From Phyto melanocephala (Eukaryota; Arthropoda; Insecta; Diptera; Rhinophoridae): a stretch of DNA of 64,000 bases. The stretch is taken from contig OW799233.1 of the NCBI GenBank assembly GCA_941918925.1, forward strand, positions 126,070,833-126,134,832, written 5' to 3'. The stretch's first letter is position 1; each line of letters opens with the position of its first letter. The notes below the pieces were generated by a model, which had not been told where the DNA came from, ran no database searches, and was given only the letters and a program-made list of their open reading frames with translations. Positions 45,641-57,169 of this stretch are shown here, in pieces. The translations under genes were made by a program, and so were the position numbers.

Positions 45641-47373
45641 GTTATCTCTACTACCGACATTAAAAAGGCAACTCTCAAGTTTCGTTTAGTAATGATTTTG
45701 TTGGAATTTTATTTGCTTTTATTTTCGTAGCGCTTAAACTGTTATTAATGAAACAATAATGTCAAAAATAAAAATAAGTTTTATTTCATTACTAATTTTC
45801 ATGTTTTATTGCCATATATATAATTAAAGCATTGAGCTAATAAATTCTCTGTTTAATTAATCTTATTCAGAATATACGTTTGTTTTTTGGAGGTTGGTTT
45901 TAATTTTGTAATTTTCCACTTAAAAAGAAAATCTTAGAGTTTAAGTTTTATCATTAAATTCTTGTTAATGTTTTGTAAGAAACCAAATTAAGAAAACTGA
46001 AGATTGTGTAAATCAATGAACCGTAATGATTTAAGATTACACGTAGAGTAATTTTTATTTTCTAAATAATTTTTGGTTTATGTTTTAAATGTAATTTATA
46101 TTGCAATTTTCTTTCGTCTACTGATTTGTGTAAAATTGTTAATTAACTGCTCGTTGGACATGATGAAATTTTTAGTAAAAGTTTTGTTAATTAAATTTTA
46201 TTTTTTTTTATTTTTTTTTCGTATTTTTATTTCAATTACATTTCCTATCACACAAATAAACTTTTTTTAATTAAAAAAAAAAAAATTTCATTAAATCTTT
46301 TTTACATTGTGTGTAAGTTTTTGTTTTGCTTGTTTTATTTTTCCTTCCAACTAAACTTGAAGTGATGAAAGTATCAGGATTAAATTTGCATAAAAGTGAC
46401 CCTTTATTACACCTTTCTTTCCTCTCAGCCCCAGCATTTCCCAGGATTGTTAAATTATTACCAGGACTACGATATTTGAGTTTAGTTTCTTTTTTCCGCT
46501 ATTTGCTGAAGTTCGTAAACAATTCCTTCGTTTTTTTTGTTGTAATTTTTGTTGCTCCAACTAATCTTTCTGCAACACACTCTTATCAACAGTTTGTGAG
46601 TTTGGCACTTTTGCCTCGAAGTTTTAGATGGGAAGTTTGGGTAAGAGGCAGAGCTTTATATTGTTATTACACATAACAGTGAATATGTGTGTTTAATGCC
46701 ATTGTTTTCTCATTGCATATTATGTCGTTGTATTGCTTTGGCTGGCGTATCTTCCCATTTTAGCTTTGTTTGGCTAAAGTTTTGTTACCTTAGAGTTTTA
46801 TGTTTTTTATATTTGCAATAATTTTACGCTCATTTTACTAATTTTGTTCATTTTGTTGTTTTTGCTATTAGAACTTGTTGTAGTTCTATTTATAATATTT
46901 TGTTAGTCGTTTAGTTGTTTGTTACTGTTGCTTGTCGGTTGCTATGAACATAAAAAAGTTTTTTATTCTTTATTAAAAATATATAAATAATATTTTTGGT
47001 TTATTTTTTTTTGTTCGTTACATTTATTAAACTATTTCCGGAATGGCTTTAGGTTAGACTTTTGGAAGTATGTGTAAAGTTGTTTTAAAAATTGCAGCAT
47101 AAAAAATAATAAACAAATATTTGTATTAGTTTGTGAAAGAAATTTACGTTCACAAGTGCAGAAAAAAATCTGGGTGTTAGGGAGTTACTAACATTATTAT
47201 TTTGTTTTCCAAAAAAACCATACCTCGGCAAACTGGCATACTTGTGTTATTCTGTATGATAAAATACATGATAACATTTAATCGGTTAAAAACATTTGTA
47301 ATACTACCAAAATAAAATTCACTATAAAAAGCTTCGTTTTAAAGAAACTTAAACTATTTACTCAGTATATAAG
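45641..47373. other. AT-rich stretch without a recognised gene
   Basis: The longest frame, 116 codons at 46326-46676, has no domain I recognise. It lies in T-rich DNA and is probably chance. Confidence 0.45.
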
Positions 47374-48009
47374 TACAGTAAGACCTCGATTATCCGTAAT
47401 AATCGGTACCGAAAGCATTCTTAATAATCAATTTTCTCGGTTAATTGAGTTACAATTTTGTCTTTATTTTAATATGAATTTTTTTTATTAACTAACTGAT
47501 GAATATTGTTGTATTTAAATAGTAACAAAATCATTAGAGGGTTTAAGAAACATGTTTAAATAATAGGAAGAAGAATAATAATTTTACCAGCGAACAGCAA
47601 ACAATTCTTAAGATTTTCATGTAGTTTCTTGAAATTATTTTCTGAGAGAATTTACTACAAATTATTTTTTTAATGTTTTTTAATATCTTGCCTTTGTCTT
47701 CAATAGCTAAAGTTTTTTTTTTCTCTGAAAAATATAATAATAACAAACACTAACACAATCCGGAGTTCTCAAATTTTTAAATTGAACTAAATTAAAAACG
47801 GATACATACGTGCGTGCATACATGCTTCTGGCTAATCGTATGAAAAGAAGGGAATTCTCCCTTTACGTTTTATTTGCATTTTTTTTCAAAAGTAATTTAA
47901 AAAAAATTATGTTTATAATTCCGAAAAATAGAGGTAGTCACGGTTAATCGATACAAAAAACAAAAATAAAATCAACGTAAAAAAAAAGTAATATTCTCCC
48001 AGGATATCT

Positions 48010-49261
48010 TATGTTAGAATTTTTAAGAGTAAATAAATTATTATTAAATGCTGAAAATTCAAACCATTTATAGAAGTGAAGATCTTATGAATGTTAATGT
48101 TGATGGTGATGTAATATGTGAATCGGAAAATGTGAAATATCTTGGCATTAATCTTAGCCATAATCTTTTTTGGGATAATCAAATAAAAAGCTTCGAAACG
48201 ATGATTTCTTTTAGAATTGGTATTATTTATAAGTTTAAAAGCAAATTGAACTTTAAAACGAAACTGCTACTTTACCAATCTCTAGTTTATTCGCATCTAA
48301 CGTAAATATTTACCCATAATTTATGGTAGTAAAACAAATATTAGCCGAAAAGCTTTGCAATCAGCTCTAAATAAAGCGCTTAAAATTGTATTTAACCTTT
48401 TAACAAGATTCTCTTCAGTAAATCTTTATCGAAGCTATGCAAAAACAATACTTCCAATAAGAGGAATTTATAAACAACAAATACTGTTGTATGTTTTTAA
48501 GTATATAAATGGAATTGGTTCACACGATTTCACTTTTCCCCAAAACATGTCAATTTCACAAATGACTACCGGATATTCTCAGGACTTATGCTCTAAACAC
48601 ATAGACGACAGCAGACAGCATGCAGCAATATGTCAAAAATAAAATCCATGTGTTTAAATGCAAACAATTATTTTGACGGCAGCACAGCAGTACGACTGCA
48701 CAACAGCATTTGCTGCTGCTGCCAACTTAGGCTATTTTCTATTTTGACGGGCAGCAAGAAACAAATATAGTGTTGCCATTATATATATTAAATTGGAAAA
48801 AAAAGAACAAAAACTTATTTTTGATATTAAACATAAAAGAACATTACAAAAATACAATAAAAAAATAAATTTAGGTGTTTTTTTTATCAATAACTTAAAT
48901 TTTATTCATTATAAAATATATATTCGGCATCCCTGAAATTTGTATTGCTAAAATACACATCAGCTGATTATTATGTTGTTGCTGTCTTCAAAATAATTAT
49001 GAAGCTGACTTCAGAGCAGCATTTGAAGTTGGCAGCATTTGAAGCCGTGAAGTTGTGAAGTCTGCTGGCGTCTATGTGTTTAGAGCTTTAAATGTTGTAT
49101 GGTGCTGCCTTGAGCTTACTAAGCAACGTATTAGCTTCAGTGGTCCGAGTGAATATAATGGATTACCACAAAGTTTGAAAAATATTTCGGTGTTATCAAC
49201 GTTTAAAATTGAATTAAAACAATATTTGATAGAAAATATAGAAATACTTCGCGCATCCTAA
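48010..49261 (+). pseudogene. C-terminal part of a non-LTR reverse transcriptase, interrupted
   Basis: It begins LRVNKLLLNAENSNH and, after a shift, continues ENVKYLGINLSHNLFWDNQI, FKTKLLLYQSLVYSHLT, ALNKALKIVFNLLTRFSSVN and YKQQILLYVFKYINGI. After the nested MITE (48591-49085) it resumes with ISFSGPSEYNGLPQSLKNI and FKIELKQYLIENIEIL. The GP..YN.LP and FK..LKQYL pattern is the usual end of CR1/jockey-group ORF2. It could be the same family as the fragment at 40690-41335, which stops where this begins, but they do not overlap enough to tell. Confidence 0.78.
48591..49085. mobile_element. 495-bp MITE inside the retroposon fragment
   Basis: CTCTAAACACATAGACGACA at the left pairs with TGGCGTCTATGTGTTTAGAG at the right, the similarity running about 26 bp (CAGCAGAC). 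Inside are repeated GCAGCA-rich blocks. No coding sequence. A partial inverted copy lies at 53525-53748. Confidence 0.75.
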
Positions 49262-50022
49262 ATTAAGTATATGTATGATGAAAAAAATATTTTTATATTT
49301 CAATATTTTAATTAAATTTGTTTGTTGCCTCTATAATGCCAATTCGCCTCCATAATGCCAATTCGGCGCTGAGGCGTAATATGATTATTATAAATATAAT
49401 ATTTATTTTTAAATAAACATTAATAAAAAAAATCGAAGCACAGATAATCGGGGCCTTACTGTGATAAAAGCACTATATCTGACTAACTCGAAGTAAAAGA
49501 TTTTCCAACACGAATGAAATGATCCTAAAGTGACGTTTCGGCCATTTGTAATATGTCATGATCTGTCATTTGTTTTTCATTGTATTAAAGCGTGTTTATA
49601 ATTTTATTATGGAGTGATATACATACGTAAGAACAACGTTTACAAATTATTCAGTTTTATAATCAAAACAATCGTCCTCCAATTGCAACTTTTCGTGCGC
49701 TTTTGCCATTTTATTGTAGCTTCGATTCTATCACACATATTATTCATGAAAAACCATTAGATTCACCTAAATTGACAGTTTGGTGTGGTTTTTGGTCTGG
49801 TGGAATCATCGGACCTTACTTCTTTCGAAATAAAGCTGGCAACTCCGTTACTGTCAATGAATAGCGATATATATCGATGATTGCCAACTTTTAATGGCCC
49901 CAATTGGAAGTTAATCTTGACAACATTTGATTCCAACGAGACGGGGCAACGTGTAACACTGCAAATGCAACAATTAAATTATTGCGAGAAAAGTTTGGGC
50001 ATTTGATTGCACAGGCCAACAC

Positions 50023-51007
50023 TTGCTTCTTTGAATTTAGGTGCGCTGAATTCAAATCTGTAATCAGTTTGTCTCTATCAGCTCTAGTTTTCATGATATA
50101 GCTTTTTTTAAATATTTAAAAAGTAAACCTTTTCCATAGGAATTTAAAAAAAAACAAAGAAGTAAAACGGTTTCATACATGTTGCACCCAAGGTCTCTAA
50201 ACTTATCCAGCATATTCTCCACTAATTGAGCATAATTTGGAGCTTTATTTCCCAAGAAATTTTTTATAACTTGCACGAATGACGTCCACGCATTTTGTTC
50301 ATTTTCGGTCATTGGCTAATCAAAATCGTTGTCATTTATAAGCTGCCTTATTTGAGACCGTTAAAAACTCCTGCTCTAATCTTATCCTTACTTAGGTTAG
50401 GCATTTTGCTGCAAATATATGCAAAATATTCCCCATCGTGATTCAGAGCCTTAACAAACTGCTTCATGAGTTCTAATTTGATGTGCAACGGTGGTAGGAC
50501 GATATTTTCACGTGCAACTAAAGCTTCATTTAGAATATTTCTATCGCCAACAATAATTTTTTCTCTCGTAGGCCAATATTTTTGCGGCCAATGTTGTTGC
50601 TTGGATCTGCAAGCAAAAAGCAAGGGTACTTAGTATAACCACTCTGTTGTCCAAGAAGAAAATTTACCATTTTAAGATCAACACAAATGATCCATTGGTC
50701 TTGGTATTTTATCTTTTTCATCACTAATACAATGTTGTTATATTCTTCTTTCATTGTTGTGGAGTGCGCAATTAGAATTGATGTATACACATTGCCATTG
50801 TGCAATAAGACGCACTTCAAACTTCTCTTGGAACTGTCCATGAAGAGGCGCTAATCGCTAGGTAGATACTTGGATAGCCCTTTTTACAGCGGAGGGTATG
50901 AAAAAGCTATATCATGAAAACTAGAGCTGATAGAGACAAACTGATTACAGATTTGAATTCAGCGCACCCAAGTTAACTAGAATCAGTTGATAAATTCAAA
51001 GAAGCAA
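50023..51007 (-). mobile_element. 985-bp transposon with identical 68-bp inner inverted repeats
   Basis: 50040-50107 and 50901-50968 are exact inverted copies (ends GGTGCGCTGAATTCAAATCT and so on). Outside them TTGCTTCTTTGAATTTA (50023-50039) is also matched exactly at 50991-51007. On the right 22 extra bases separate the two blocks. It encodes a broken DDE-like protein on the minus strand. It sits inside a mariner transposase gene. A target duplication is not evident. Confidence 0.8.
50091..50880 (-). pseudogene. broken DDE-like transposase of an unassigned family
   Basis: On the minus strand: GLSKYLPSD, a TAG, RLFMDSSKRSLKCVLLHNGN, HSTTMKEEYNNIVLV, WIICVDLKMVNFLLGQQSGY and TKYPCFLL. After a frameshift KYWPTREKIIVGDRNILNEA, LPPLHIKLELMKQFVKALN and YICSKMPNLSKDKIRAGVFN follow, then NAWTSFVQVIKNFLGNKAPN and KFRDLGCNM. 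I recognise this protein as one repeated many times in aphid, Hydra and other invertebrate genomes, though I cannot name the superfamily. The Asp in FMDSS and in ICVDLKMV suit the first two catalytic positions of an RNase-H-fold transposase. The C-terminus (where GERFHQD with the third acid would lie) is deleted. Confidence 0.65.
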
Positions 51008-51150
51008 AAATTTTTTTTAATTTAGTCAGGCTGTGTTATTTAAAGAAATTGTTATATTGAGTGGCCTCCAAATAGTTGTGATTTAACACTATTAGACTAT
51101 TTTTTGTGGGGTTATTTGAGGTCATTGGTCTTTCTAAATAGACCACTTAT

Positions 51151-53340
51151 ACTTACTATACTTCACTTATACAAAGTAATATAAATGCTAGGACTCGAAG
51201 CACTATTAATTCAAATATTTATCTAAAATTTTCTTAACTAATTTTCTAATATTTAACTGGCAACAAAAGTGATAGACATTATGGTTTCTTTTCATCCTCT
51301 TAGTTTTTTTTTATCGTTTATTCTTTATATTGTACACAATTGCTCAATTCACAACCTTTTGTAGGAGTTGTAGGTTGTAAGCAGTTCTCTTCTTCATATT
51401 TAAGAAAAAGTGCGATGGTAACTATTTTGCCAGCTATGATGTATTTATACGAAATTCTATTTTATGTTTAGGCAAAATTGTTGTGCCATATAGCATATTA
51501 ATGTGGAAATTAACAAAAAAATGAGTACAACTACTACGGCATACGACAGCCTGCGAGTTGAGCAAATATTTGTGAAAGTAGTTCTTAGTGTTTTTCCATC
51601 TGGTTCTGACTGGTTTAAAACCCAAAAGTTATCTTTGTGCAGTTCTGTTTTTATTTTCCATTTTATTTAAATAAATTTTTACGCCTTCTGGTTGTAAACA
51701 AATACAAATTTGAAACTTTATCGCTGACAATAGTGAATTTTTTTGATGCCAACGAAAAAGTAAAAGCTCATTCCTACATAGTTTTCTATGGCCTATTTTC
51801 AAAAAATGTTTAAAAGTTATAGCCTTAATGTATATAAAGAAAAATAATTAATAAATTATTACACTATGCAACAAATTGGAAGTTTTCGTGTTGTGTTTCC
51901 CTATATAATAATTTTTTTGAACCTTTGTAGTCACTTAACTGCAAAAATCATCATTGTTTTAAATTCTATCAAGAATTGATAATTATTTGTTGATTTATAT
52001 TTTTTAAAAACTTTTTGAATTAAAAATATTAAACCAAAAAAAAAAAAATATATTTATTTTCGTCGTGTTCCTTAACAAGTCCAAAACAGATGGTTAAATC
52101 AGAAAATAATATTCGAAAGACTTAAAGTTGACGTAGTGTAACATTTTTTGACGAACCACTTAATATAATCGACTATGTAATTCCAAAATTACAAGATGTA
52201 TGGAGCAGCCTCTTTAGAAATCTAAAATTTTACAATAATTTTTAAAAAAAAAAACCTTAGAAAATTTAAAATAATAATAATTTTTGCAGTAAGGTGACTA
52301 TAACGTGTAAAAAAAACATATTATTTTTTTGCGAATTTTTGCTTGTTGCATAGTGTAAATGTCTGCTCGTATATACATACATATAGGTATTTGAACTTTT
52401 TTTGCTTATTTAAAAAACCCCGTATATTGCACCACATATGCAAAATGAACTCTTAGGGGTATCATTAACTTTAATATATCAAGTGTCAAGTTAATATGAT
52501 GCAATTGCTGATATCAACCATAAATCAGGAGAACGAAGTCATCATTAAATGAAAATTGCATAAGAGAAATAACTCGTATGCACGAATATATCTATGAGAA
52601 ATCAGCGTGGCAGATGTTACATGTCTAGACAAGTGTCAATTAATTTTATATTTCATTTGAACTACGAAAGATGCAGAGTAGTAGTTGCAATTAAAAGTTT
52701 AGTCATTAAGGCTCTATAGATGCATTAAATCATAATTGAGAAAAATAAGCAAATCTACAGTTAAGTAACTGTATGTATTTATATACAAGCTTAATCGCTT
52801 GATATTAGGAAAAAGTCATACTTTAACAGTAATAATTTTGTTTAACTACTTTAGCTTTAATGGCCAGAAAATATCTACTCTTTACCTTGAACTATTTTGT
52901 TTTGATACATAAATGTCAGATATATTATTTATTTTGATAATATTTGATATATATTTATCGTTCAGTAAATCTTATGTTTTTTTAAGGTTAAATTATTTTT
53001 TATGAATTTTTTATGTCATCGGCTTAGTATGCAAACCTGCTAACTCCCTTGCAGCAAATTGTACAGGAGAGACAAAAAACTTCTTAGCTTGAGCGGACAA
53101 CTACAAATACAGTTGGTTTATTTGATGGTGTACTTCCTGTATGACTACAATCTACAAAAATAAAAAATTAACAAAAAAAAACAAATTGGAGTTAGTAATA
53201 AACACTGAACTAATCATGTACTGGATTAACAGTTTTTTTCAGAGGATAAAGTCGAACCATAAATACATTTAAAACAGGAATTAGAGTTTACATAGCAGAA
53301 ATTTAGATTACAAAAAGAACTTGAGAACATAAAACACTAG
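51151..53340. other. AT-rich stretch without a supported gene
   Basis: No protein-like frame, tandem repeat or known element was recognised in this 2.2 kb. The frame at 51434-51625 is low-complexity. Confidence 0.5.
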
Positions 53341-53351
53341 TCAAGTAAATT

Positions 53352-53465
53352 TTGTAGCTGGTTTCAAAAATGTGGATTGCTCTCGGCTAATATCGGAAAT
53401 AATTTTAGAAAGAATTTTCCTAAAAATGATTGCAATTTAATTTAATTTGAATTAATAAATTAAAT
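53352..53465 (-). repeat. dispersed GCATTTTCGAAAC repeat, fourth copy (inverted)
   Basis: The complement holds CATTTTTAGGAAAATTCTTT, CTAAAATTATTTCCGATATT and AGCCGAG, as in 43975-44120. The core then diverges (GAGCAATCCACATTTTTGAA). Confidence 0.6.
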
Positions 53466-53524
53466 AACAGAATAAATAAACTTTAGCCTGAATAAAAATG
53501 ATTCACATTAAAGTTTACAATAAG

Positions 53525-53748
53525 TTTCTGTTCTTATTTTTCCAATTTAATATATATAATGGCAACACTATATTTGTTTATTGCTGCCCGGTCAAAATAG
53601 AAAATAGCCTAAGTTGGCAGCAGTAGCAAATGCTGTTGTGCAGTCGTGCTGCTATTCTGCCGTTAAAATAATCCATTTCATTCAAACACATGCATTTTAT
53701 TTTTGGCATATTGCTTCTTGCTGTCTGCTGTCGTCTAAGTGTTTAGAG
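53525..53748 (-). mobile_element. truncated copy of the 48591-49085 MITE, inverted
   Basis: Its complement follows 48591-48820 from CTCTAAACACTTAGACGACA through GCATTTGCTACTGCTGCCAA to TAGTGTTGCCATTATATATA. The other half is missing. The plus-strand frame at 53614-53802 is not a gene. Confidence 0.7.
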
Positions 53749-53756
53749 CTTAACCC

Positions 53757-54164
53757 GGGGTCTCTACGTAGCAATATTTATTACTGCAATTGTCAAATTT
53801 GATTGGGATGTGTAGACCGCAAATTGATATATGTAGCAATGCATTGCGCAATCATTGCTCTGCTGATTGCTTGAGCAATTATTGCTGCAAGTAGCTGTCA
53901 AAATCCTTTTAATTTTCTTTAAAGTTTTTGTTTTTCTTTGAAGAAACAAAGGAAAATTAAAATAATTTTACCTGCTAATAATTAAGAGTGAGGTATTTAA
54001 AAAAAACCCATAAAAATTAAAACAAAAATATTAAATTTTATAAATAAATTACTTGTGTCGTGTTCTCCACCCAATGAAAATAAATACACTTTAGCAATAA
54101 AGTGTCGTTATTCTGCCGACGTTTTTGCTTATGCTTAGCAATGAAAATTGCTACGTGTAGACCC
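53757..54164. mobile_element. ~400-bp MITE candidate
   Basis: GGGTCTCTACGTAGCAAT at the left and, complemented, GGGTCTACACGTAGCAAT at the right match in 16 of 18 positions. The interior contains further AGCAAT.ATTGCT palindromes. It abuts the truncated MITE at 53525-53748. No target duplication is certain. Confidence 0.55.
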
Positions 54165-56183
54165 AGCGTAAAGAATATGAAATTATTTCAGGGTATAGAG
54201 AGACCACCCGGATGTGCTAAAAAACAATGGCTGATTGAACTATAGCTCATATTAGCTTCAATTTTATCAAAGAAACAAATTTTAAGATTTATTAAAAAAT
54301 TATCAATTGTCTAATTTTAAGGTCACACTTTACTGTACTACTACTCTGACATGATACATTTTTGATCTAAGTTGATTAAAGTGTCATAGCAAACTAAGTA
54401 TCAATTTGGAGGTCAGCTGAATTTGTTTCACTTCCACATTGCCTCAACATTAAATGTCAATAAAATTTGCTATCTCAACTGTGACATTTTCAAAAGTTAG
54501 AAAAGTAGTAATAACAACTTTCCAAGCCTCTTAAAAATATTTTAAGCATAGTTGGTTGTCAATTTTATTTTTGTTTAAAATAATTTCCAATTAAGTATAT
54601 CGCTTTTTCACAATCACAAAGTAAGAAAACATTGTGTTGGTATTTCCATTCCCATGCATTCGAGTAACACAAAAAGTATCATGTGGTTTTTATTCCTACA
54701 GCCCTTTCAATTTATTTTTGTTCTCAAGTTGATGTGGAAAGTTTTGCTTGTAAAATTACAATGTAAATCAAAAGTTATTGAATAATGTACATATTTCACT
54801 TTTTAGTTTAACTTCTGGGCATGAATTTTACCAAGTGAATAGCAAAAATATTACCTTGACCCATTTAACGGGTGAAAACGTATGCTGTTGACTCGTTTGA
54901 CCATAAGTATACACATGACTTCTCTGTGTGTTTATTTTTCTTTTCATGCTTAAAACAATTTCTTTTTTTACTTTTGTTTTATTTTATATATTGATTTTTT
55001 TTGATTCATTTTGATCTGAATCAAGTAATTTTTGTTTTTGTGAGAAGCCGCAAATTTTACTTTCTGTCATATAGTGTGTGGGTAGTTCAATGATAAAAAA
55101 AAAACAAAAATATAAAAATACGTGATGATTTATATGCATGTGTTGTTATGTTGTTAATGAAACACTGCTGCAACTGTTTTAAAAAAATTGCGTAAAAGTG
55201 TTGATATGCAATTTTGAGGTTTATTTAATTATGGACAGCGAATTCGTGTTAAAGTAATTTTTTACAACACTGTTTAAGTTTTAAAATTTCGATATGAGTA
55301 CAAACCCGAAATTTTAAGGAATATTTTGCACAGTTCAGCAGCAAATATCATGTTATTCACCACAAAGTATATATAGTATCGTTGCTAATAAATTAAAGAA
55401 GAGTTTTCTTCAATGTATGAGCAATTTCGATGACAATTTTCTTTTTGCAACCAAAAATTGTTACAATCGGAGCAGAGGTAGTGTTATCCCCGCGTAGAAT
55501 GAAATATTTTCTTTCACAATTATGCGTATGTGGCTTTTTACATTGCGTGTATTATAGGCTTAACATATTATAGAGGAAAATGTGTTTTTATTTTTGTTAC
55601 GAGTTTTATTCGAAACTACTTATTCAATTTATAAATTTCTTTTATCAATGCTCCAGGTCTACACTTCGAATGGACATATGTATGTAATGTCTTTTAGCTG
55701 GGCGTGATATCTTCCATACAAATTGAACATATTTTATAACTATAGCAGCTATTTCCTCAAAACTTTGTACGAGTTTCTTTGATAACAATTTTCTTATTCG
55801 TGAATAAAATGGTTAGGTTAGGAGTAGGGTGCGTGATATCCTCATAAAAATTTACATTTGTTGTCATATGTAGAAAAAAATTTAAACAAAATTTAGTTGA
55901 AACTTTGTACAAGCAATTTTTGAACAACAAAAATACTTTCTGCCAATAATCATCAATCAATCAACAAGGTTTCTTTAACTTAATAAGAATTATAAAATTA
56001 ATGATAAAAATAATATTCTATGAAAACGCTCACTAACTGTAAAAAAAAAGTGATTTGTTGTTTTCGCTCATATGTTAATCTAAGGAAATGGTCAAACAAA
56101 AAATGATTTGAAATAATTGAAGTAAGTATTAATGGAACTTGAAATTAAATTTAGCCAAACGTTTGTTTGAAAATATTTAGGGC
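54165..56183. other. AT-rich stretch without a supported gene
   Basis: No protein-like frame or repeat was recognised. The minus-strand frame at 55757-55960 is not protein-like. Confidence 0.45.
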
Positions 56184-56184
56184 C

Positions 56185-56291
56185 GTATTCATAAAAAATA
56201 TTTTAGGTTTATTGAAGGCTTATTTGACAACTTTCTCTACAACATCTGTCAAATAAGCCTTTAATAAACCTAAAATATTTTTTATGAATAC
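56185..56291. repeat. 107-bp hairpin with 45-bp arms
   Basis: 56185-56229 and 56247-56291 are inverted repeats with one difference, leaving a 17-base loop. The difference would be a G-U pair in RNA from the plus strand, so the RNA stem is fully paired. The left outer flank GGGCC before GTATTCATAAA resembles ends of short MITEs, and a matching GGCCC is not present at the right (AGCAG). Confidence 0.85.
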
Positions 56292-57165
56292 AGCAGTTAA
56301 ACTATAATTTTTTCTGTGTATGCCTTTTTTTATTTTCGAAATACTTTAATTTTACTACGAAATAATATTTTTTTACACTACAAGCATTTCCAGTTCAGTT
56401 GATGAAATCAAATAAGAAAAGCAATAAAATCTTGCACTTAAATTATAATTATGCCAAAAATTAACTTAAAAAAAGTCATGGACTCATATACTATCATAGA
56501 CCAAAGGTAAAAGAAAGGACAAATTCACTTTTTTTTTTAAAGAACCGCATGTGGGTGTGTCCGCACCCATGTTGATGTTTATGTTTGTACACAGGTTCAA
56601 TATTAATGTCTGTGCAAGAATGTTTGAATTATTTTCTTATTTCTTTTCCTTTTTGCTTTTTTTAAATGTTGCCGCAAATAGAGCACAGCAAGGGCAAGAA
56701 TCAACATAAAAAAAAAATTGCCATGAAAAGAAATAAAAAACAAGATGGAAAAAATAATACTCGTAGCAGAGGCTAAAATCATTGAATATTAATAAAAATG
56801 AAGTCGTAAATAAATTATCGCTTACGTCATGTTGAGCATGAAAGAATTATTTTTCTGTGTTTTAACTTTTCATTTGTTGCTTGTTGTTGCTATTACTGTT
56901 GTTGCTGTTGATGTAGTTTTTATGGTTGCTGTATTATTTATTTGTTCTGTTTTCCACGACTGATTCATTTATTCGTTGAACCATCCATCGTTGCACTAAT
57001 AAGGTGACACGAGGAAACATTTTTGTATTAAAAAACCCCTTATAGGCCAAATGTACAGTGTCTTGTAATAAAGTTGAAAAATCAAATTTGTTCGTATATT
57101 ATAAAATGCCATAAGAGTTTTATCCTTCCGCTGAACGAATATGGTTGTGTATACGCTTTGCTAAG
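56292..57165. other. stretch without a supported gene
   Basis: Contains a GTTGTTGCT-rich tract near 56876-56915. No coding signal was recognised. Confidence 0.4.
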
Positions 57166-57169
57166 TGGG

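Larger units (their letters stand above)
47376..49461. mobile_element. pogo/Tigger-type MITE split by a retroposon fragment
   Basis: The left end is CAGTAAGACCTCGATTATCC after TA. The right end, complemented, is CAGTAAGGCCCCGATTATCT; the right flank is TG, not TA. No pogo transposase is left. The interior holds the reverse-transcriptase C-terminus (48010-49261), which itself holds a MITE. The pairing of the two ends is an inference from their orientation and similarity. Confidence 0.6.
49600..51150 (+). pseudogene. DD41D-like mariner transposase split by a second transposon
   Basis: First part (to about 50010): HEKPLDSPKLTVWCGFWSGG, IIGPYFFRNKAGNSVTVNE, FQRDGATCNTANATIKLLRE and KFG, with the second catalytic Asp (RDG). 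Second part, from about 51050: EWPPNSCDLTLLDYFLWGYL, with the third Asp. Between them lies a separate 985-bp element (50023-51007). The first catalytic block is not visible upstream, so the gene was already incomplete. Stops at the codon after VTVNE and elsewhere. Confidence 0.78.

Noticed and set aside
46326..46676. Longest unassigned plus-strand ORF, 116 codons
   Set aside because: No domain, no neighbouring gene signals, T-rich composition; treated as chance, though a short gene is not excluded.
50023..51007. Possible cellular gene on the minus strand
   Set aside because: The coding pieces are bracketed by exact inverted repeats and broken, and sit within a mariner gene, so this is a transposon.
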